Below, one piece after another: positions 8,579-13,897 of a stretch of DNA of 13,897 nucleotides. The translations under genes were made by a program, and so were the position numbers. The notes beneath the pieces are model-generated. The model saw only the letters and a program-made list of their open reading frames with translations, did no database searches and had not been told where the DNA came from. The stretch comes from Fomitopsis serialis. Taxonomy: Eukaryota; Basidiomycota; Agaricomycetes; Polyporales; Fomitopsidaceae. Each line of letters begins with the position of its first letter. Within the stretch, counting starts at the first letter, position 1. The DNA lies in assembly GCF_022376445.1 (NCBI RefSeq), contig NW_025955700.1, positions 1 to 13,897 of the forward strand, given 5' to 3'.

Positions 8579-8592
8579 GCGTTACGTAACGC
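8579..8592. promoter_or_regulatory. 14-bp perfect palindrome with a TTACGTAA core
   Basis: GCGTTACGTAACGC is its own reverse complement. The central TTACGTAA is the palindromic site favoured by Yap1-like and C/EBP-type bZIP dimers. Its position in the middle of a divergent promoter fits an operator shared by the F-box and RTC4-domain genes. Binding is inferred, not shown. Confidence 0.45.
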
Positions 8593-8913
8593 GACCCTGT
8601 GTGACTGACGCGACCTGTCACTTACTCCGAGTCGCGACGCTGCAGGCCCTCGCGAAGCAACCGTGACCGTGTTCTTCTCTCCTCCTACTCAGCTTCAAAG
8701 CATCCTCTTGCAGCTTCCTGAGAGCCTTTCACGCTAAGCGAAGCATTCTATACCCTGCTCTATCTCTGAACACAATTCGCCCAGTGTACGGACCCGGGTA
8801 GTATTCTTGCTAGGTGGGCGACCCCAGGTGTGTAGCAAAATCGCACAATTGGTTTCGGCTTTCGTTAGTTGACGCCCTGCATATAGCGCCTGATATATGG
8901 TGTGGATCATTGC

Positions 8914-11900
8914 ATGGAAAGATTCCAAGACGAACTACAAGGACGAGGTACCAGCTTGTACTCGGACACATCGGAGAGTATACGGATGCCGGAAAGACCT
9001 ATGAAGTCAAGCGGCGTGGGGTTTAAGGACCTTGGGAGCGACTTCGCACATGCCTCGCAAACAAAGGGCAGCTCCGGACCCAACAAGTCTAGTGAAAACG
9101 GCAGACACTATACCAAGGATTCCGCGCATCGTACCACCCTAGGATCTTTGAGCGACGACGAGCTGGACTTTCTGAGTTCGTCTCCCCGCTCGCCTGGTCG
9201 TAGCGCTCGTGACCGAACGGCAGAGCCCAGTGCTCATACGAGCAAACGCGAAAGGGGTTCCGAGCCTCGCGCTGACGATGGTGTCGTTGTGCAAGGGCAG
9301 CACCACCAGTATCACCCAAACTTCCCGCCTAAGAGGATTCTACCAAACTTCAAGAAGAACAAGAAACCCACAAATGATACCTTACTCCCTGCCTCTCAGT
9401 CCAGTCAGAGCTCTGTATCATCTATGAAGGCCACCGTCGGCCGCGTAGGCACACGGGCTTCTTCGCCACGGCCGAGGCGGGGTCTTTCTCCGGAAGGCTC
9501 AACGTCGCGTACCTCAAATTCTGCGTGCTCAACGACCCGCAGGGCAAGGGACACAGCCAATTCTGCTGTGGCGACTTCGTCGAAAGCAACCGCCAATGCG
9601 CGGGGTAGACACCCGCCTTTCAACGAGGTGAACGCATACCCGGAGCTGGAACAAAGAACTCCCCGCCCTCCTACGTCTCAGCGACCCAAACCAAAGCCTG
9701 CATATAGGGGTGCCAACACATCTACGAACCCCCGAGGAGTCCAGGACGTGGTCGACGTCGATTCAGATCACCAAGAGGCCCGTGGTAGAGCGACGCTGCG
9801 TCAGGCCAAGCGTCGGAAGGCCTCGCCCACATCATCACCAGGCGAAGACGAGAACGTCTCAGGAAAGAAAAGAGGCGGGATGACAAGGGCGAAGGACAAG
9901 GGGAAAAAGAGGGTTGCGAACCCCATCGAGGCGCTCTCGCCTTTATCTTCTCAAAGGTCGGACGACTCGGATGACGACCGCCCGCGACGTGCATCCAAAG
10001 GCAAGGCAAAGCAGGAGCGTGGCGCGAAGTCAAGGCAGCTCGCGGACTTCCCTGCGTTGCCTCCTCTTTCATCTCAGACTTCCCCTCGGCGAGAGTCAAA
10101 GGGAAAAGTGTCTGAGGACTTTCCTATGCTGTCCCCCCTGTCCTCTCAGAAGTCAGGAATGTCCAGAACGGCAAGCCAACGGGACAATTTCCCTCCGCTG
10201 TCACCGCTTTCGTCGCCTCCAGCCAAGGGAAGTTCGCAATCTCGAGGCAGTAAGGCCAAGTCATCCTCGCAAAGGAGCCACGTAGCAAAGGGCACAGTGA
10301 TGTCATCCGCCGAAAGCAGCACTGAAGTCGAGATGGAGGACGACGAAGCGCTGCAACCGTTCCCATTGCAGACGCAGCTCCTCGAGAGTATTGGCTGTTC
10401 CCCTCCGAAGCGCTTGGATGGACGGAGTAGCGACCTCGAAGAAGACGAAGCGTGGCGGGCACGCAAGAAGCGAAGAGCAGACCCCAGCGAAAGGTACGAA
10501 ATCTTTATGGCTCGCGTTGCAGACTGGGCGCGGGATCTTACTGCCGTTCACTTCGCAGACTTGTTGACATCTTGCGCGATGACGACTCTGACTTCGACGA
10601 TGAGGATATGGGTAAGAGCTAAAGGTTACTCATTATGTGCCATTCACTGACAAATTTCCCCACACATAAGTTCTGCTAGGAAGGGACGTCGACCCGCATA
10701 CACTCTGTCCGTGGTGCGACGAACGCCTCCCACCAGCGCCTTCACCCCATCTTGAATCGCTCATCGTTACGGCCCGCGGTGCATCCGTCCGCGATGCTCG
10801 TCCGACCAATCCGTTGGGCTTGCGTGCACCCCTAGGCATGTTCGTCAGCGTCTGTCAGCGACATCGGTTCGAAAGCCACCAGGTACCCAAGGCTCAAGCA
10901 CGCGGCTGGCCCACGAACATTGACTGGAACCGTGTTGCCTCGCGCGTGAAGGCGCTCAAGCCCCGATTGCAGGAGATCATTGACGACGTCGACGAGGAGT
11001 TTCTGCCAGGTGCACACAGGGCAGATGGCGCTGAGGAAGATGATGACATCGATATGTGGGCCGATAAACCGAGAAAGGGCAGTATCTTTTGGCAAGACGT
11101 CGTGAAGAGCGTACGCAAGAGTGGGTCAAGGAAGACCGCCGGGGTTGCCGGCCAGCTCGCGAACTTCAGCAAGACCCAACCCGGCTAGTGAGTGTGTGCA
11201 CGTTCCGTCGTCGTACTTTACTCATCCAGGTGAACCAGCTATGGCGAACTCGGATACGTGATCATCCACCAGACCATGTACGACATGTTCCCGCCTGCGT
11301 CGTTTCCCCCCGACTCCACTCTTCCCCTGAATCCGACTGACTTCATTCAGCTCATTCTCATTCCCGAGGCCGCCGTCTCCTTAATCATGGAAGACATGGG
11401 ACAGACGCGGGACGAGGCGATTGTGACACTACGCGACAGCGCCGAATATGGCGTCGCGATGTTCCCGGACGATCAAGCCGAGGGTGCGAACGCGGTAGAC
11501 CAAGGCGAACGGATTATCATGAAGCGTGCTCAAGCACGGCGACGGGAGCTCGAAGTAGAAGACCGAATAGAAAAGGAAATGCTCCAGGCGTTACCAAAGG
11601 GCGCGGAGTCGTCGAACGGTCGCCCGAAGCCGAGACGAAGGGCCAAACTCGATACTGTGGCCGCTCAACTCGATAGCGAGAAGAGTGATCTGGAATTGGC
11701 AATTTCCAAACCCTCCACGAGGAGCAAGGGCAAGGCGAGGAGCAAAGGTAGTCGTGACCACTCTGACTCCGAGGCCGGCGCGATGGTCGTCGCAGCAACG
11801 TCCAGCGACGAACCTCCAAGCCCTCGCAGCAGAGACGGACCTGGTCGAGTACTGCGTTCCCAGTCTCGGGCGCGTAGTATAACAGCGAGCTCTGACATCG

Positions 11901-12511
11901 AGATGGCCGTGTCGGATGTCGCACCGTCTACCAGTGGGTCAACCCCCAAACCCAGGCCCAAGCCCAGACGAAAGCGGGCCGAATGCTCTACTGCACAGAA
12001 GTTGACAGACCACTCGGACTTGGGAGAAACGGGAGCAGATGGGATCCACAGACCGCAGCAGCCACCGAGTCCGCGGCCAATCCCAGAGGTACGTTGGGAC
12101 AGCACTGGTCAAGCACATGTCAGCAATAGCAGAGCTGGGTCCATTGTCGATGATGATCGTACGCCAAGGGCGACCAAGATATCGCGGACGTCATCCGAGG
12201 CGTCGAAGAAAAGCGACGTCTATCCACTGCGAAGGGCGCGGGAAAGGCGAGAGAAGAGGTAAGCCACACAATCGCGCAGACGTGTCATATGTCGTACTCA
12301 CTGAAGCCTGAGTAGCTCGAGTGACAACTGGTCGCGTACCTTGCGGGATGACGGTCGTTCTGGGGTTACAACGGAGGATGACTCCGAAGGATCCGCATCT
12401 CGGTCTCGTAGGGCAAAGTCCTCTGCAAGCCAACCAGACAGGTCAACGACCGCTCAGGGCAACAAACCCCTTAAGTTTGGATGGCTACTTAACGACCAAT
12501 CGTCAGATTAA
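8914..12511 (+). CDS. large nuclear-type protein with an RTC4-like domain, five exons
   Basis: Exons 8914-10493, 10559-10611, 10680-11187, 11239-12258 and 12313-12511 join in phase to give 1119 residues. The RTC4-like domain, named after yeast 'restriction of telomere capping 4', spans about residues 545-795. It reads HTLCPWCDERLP, then VSVCQRHRFE and GWPTNIDWNRV, then PGYYGELGYVII and MYDMFP, and finally DFIQLILIPEAAVSLI. The PGYYGELGY signature is made by splicing 11188-11238. The N-terminal half is a Ser/Lys/Arg-rich disordered tail with four PLSS repeats, many SQ dipeptides, a VVDVDSD motif at about residue 279 and basic nuclear-localisation-like runs (RKKRR near 516). A second disordered basic tail follows the domain, with PRPKPRRKR near 951. 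Its role is not known; yeast RTC4 is linked to telomere capping. The ATG at 8914 is the first in frame, but a start at 8986 is possible. It runs tail to tail with the TPT1 gene. Confidence 0.85.
9925..10218 (+). repeat. four-copy PLSS short-motif repeat within the RTC4-domain protein
   Basis: The protein repeats a motif of the form FPxLxPLSSQ: IEALSPLSSQ at residues 338-347, FPALPPLSSQ at 379-388, FPMLSPLSSQ at 403-412 and FPPLSPLSSP at 426-435. Basic spacers related to RASKGKA and RESKGKV lie between the first three. Copies two to four are 23-24 residues apart. The DNA has diverged while the peptide core is kept, which suggests selection on the motif itself. Confidence 0.75.
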
Positions 12512-12850
12512 AGTGGGGCGCGTTGGGAATGGTGCACCAAGAAGTCATTCTCTTGACTCTGACGGTCATCATCGAGAGCCCTCTTCTCTAGACTAATACC
12601 GTACTATGATACTGTTGGCATACTGACCTAAAATACACTTCGTGTTTAGCGTAAAGATAATTCCGCTCGATCTATTTCAACGAATGCCCTGAAGTTGCGC
12701 AACTGAGGGTGCCTTCTCTTACGAGGACATTGACGGCCTCAGGCATCGTATACGCTTTTGAACATGTCTTGCAAACATCTGTGCTAAGAATCGTAGTACG
12801 CGCTACTGAGGATTATCAACCTAGAAGGATAAGACACTGGTCACTTCTAT
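12512..12850. other. intergenic region between convergent RTC4-domain and TPT1 genes
   Basis: These 339 bases lie between two stop codons facing each other and should carry both 3' ends. I see no gene, no clear repeat and no strong AATAAA-type signal. Confidence 0.5.
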
Positions 12851-13897
12851 CTATATATTACCCGTTACAAGACCAGCAGCTGTTGCATTTACGTCTGCCG
12901 TCGATGTGTCCTTTGCCGTAGCCTCCGCCTTTTTGACTTCTTGGATACGGGGTATAGCTTGCGTGGCTTCCCAGCCCGGCAAAGCTTGGCCCTTGACAGT
13001 CTCCACGCGCGCGAAGAACTGGGGACCCAGGAAGCCCTTCTCGTCTCCCTCGGTGAGGACAACGCCATTCGTAGACAGAAAAAACTTGATACCGGCATCG
13101 AGGGCTTTCTGCACATCGACGTAGATCAGGATCTGCGAGGAGTTACGCATGCCTGTATCGGGTTGATGTTAGTAGTTGGCTAGTTTCAGAGGCAACATTG
13201 GACACTTGCCACTGATAACGCCAGAGCCTGGTACACCTTGGGCCAGGTGTATGTGGTTGCGCGACATCTTCGAGAGACCTTTTTCTCCTGCACGGGATCC
13301 AGAAAATCTGAGAGATCAGGTCAACATAAAGAAATCACTACTACGTACGGATGAGTTCCCAAGCTTTGCGGTTGGTGCCGTGTACAGCGATCCCTGTAGG
13401 GATATCGACTGCTGATACCACCGGCTGCAGATCCAGTTTGACCTCCTGCGTCAAATAAGATCTCCGTCCAATTGCGTGCCATGAGCGTCCCACCTTTAGT
13501 GAATGACCCTGGTTTGCCCGGATCCACCAGACTTCCTTAGGAGGCTCAACACCTTCGTCTGTCTCGCGTTTCAAATGATAGCGGCTTTTGCTATCGTTCT
13601 CGACGATTCCTTGTAAGTTGTCGAGAGTCATCTCGCGCATCTTTGGGATTTGCAACTACTTCGGGGTCATGCATATTGCTGTGCATCCGAGAGCGAAGAC
13701 ACTGAACGTACGAGGTCATCAACGCGTACATACCCATCCGGGCGCATGGCGAGCCCCTCGGCCTGCGAGCCGTGGCGCAACACCCAAGAGAGCGTCTTCG
13801 ACATGCGCACTTCGGGGGAGTCTTTTGGAGGCCTCGCAATTTGGCCGAACCCCCACCTCGCCCACGCTGACCTTGGTTCTTGCCTCCTCGTTTTGCC
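12851..13897 (-). CDS. TPT1: tRNA 2'-phosphotransferase, Tpt1/KptA family, 5' end off the window
   Basis: Removes the 2'-phosphate left at the splice junction of ligated tRNAs, passing it to NAD+ to form ADP-ribose 1'',2''-cyclic phosphate; it is the last step of fungal tRNA splicing. Minus-strand exons are 13897-13712, 13655-13494, 13445-13349, 13287-13210 and 13152-12851, all in phase, giving 274 visible residues. Family motifs run in order: SPEVRMSKTLSWVLRHG (with the catalytic Arg-His pair), RPDGYVRVDDL, SRYHL, WWIRANQGHSL, AVHGTNRKAWELI, LSKMSRNHIHLAQG, SGVISGMRNSSQILIYVDV, AGIKFFLS and NGVVLTEGDEKGFLGPQFF. The ATG at 13804 in VRMSKT is a possible internal start, but the frame is open to the edge and homologues usually begin earlier. 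The intron after ISG uses a GC donor (13209) with a perfect TACTAAC branch site. The last 45 or so residues are a family-free Ala/Thr/Lys tail. Confidence 0.93.

Larger units (their letters stand above)
8465..8913. promoter_or_regulatory. divergent promoter between the F-box gene and the RTC4-domain gene
   Basis: About 450 bases separate the two predicted ATGs, with no believable coding frame between them. The centre is CpG-rich and dense in palindromes: GCGATCGC at 8555-8562, a CRE-like GACGTCAC at 8563-8570, and a perfect 14-bp palindrome at 8579-8592. These suggest bZIP binding serving both genes. No clear TATA box stands out, and transcription starts cannot be placed. Confidence 0.5.

Noticed and set aside
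1..13897. CRISPR array, prophage, insertion sequence or intact transposon
   Set aside because: There are no regularly spaced repeats, transposase motifs or terminal inverted repeats, and the gene structures are those of a fungal chromosome.

Overview
This window looks like nuclear DNA from a basidiomycete fungus, most likely an Agaricomycete. Every gene that can be modelled is cut by several short GT-AG introns, mostly 50-70 nt. The proteins are eukaryotic: argininosuccinate synthase, a tRNA 2'-phosphotransferase, an F-box protein and a large RTC4-domain protein. There are no operons or bacterial signals. Gene models were built by hand from reading frames, splice sites and family motifs, so exon edges are predictions.

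Layout, left to right. Positions 1-110 may hold the end of an unidentified exon on the plus strand. Positions 256-605 hold two decayed copies of the 3' end of a dienelactone hydrolase (DLH) gene. A nearly complete six-exon DLH gene follows on the minus strand (1978 to 761). It has the Cys-Asp-His triad but a 1-nt frameshift at its last codons. About 1.4 kb without a convincing gene comes next. A small minus-strand gene (4011 to 3401) combines an HRDC-like domain with a zinc knuckle of the CX2CX4HX6C type, and that knuckle is completed only by splicing. It shares a 243-bp divergent promoter with the nine-exon argininosuccinate synthase gene (4255-6163, plus). That gene converges on a five-exon F-box gene (8464 to 6344, minus). 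The F-box gene shares a roughly 450-bp promoter, with palindromic bZIP-like sites, with a 1119-residue RTC4-domain protein (8914-12511, plus). The RTC4 gene converges on a TPT1/KptA-type tRNA 2'-phosphotransferase that runs off the right edge.

The genes do not form one pathway. Argininosuccinate synthase is arginine biosynthesis, Tpt1 is the last step of fungal tRNA splicing, DLH-family proteins hydrolyse dienelactones or related esters, and the RTC4 and HRDC proteins suggest nuclear or DNA roles. The points most worth following are the HRDC/zinc-knuckle mini-gene, the repeated PLSSQ motif with its SQ cluster and SUMO-interaction-like motif in the RTC4 protein, the decaying tandem DLH locus, an oversized hairpin-bearing intron in the argininosuccinate synthase gene, and a GC-AG intron in TPT1. 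I saw no CRISPR array, tRNA, rRNA or intact transposon.
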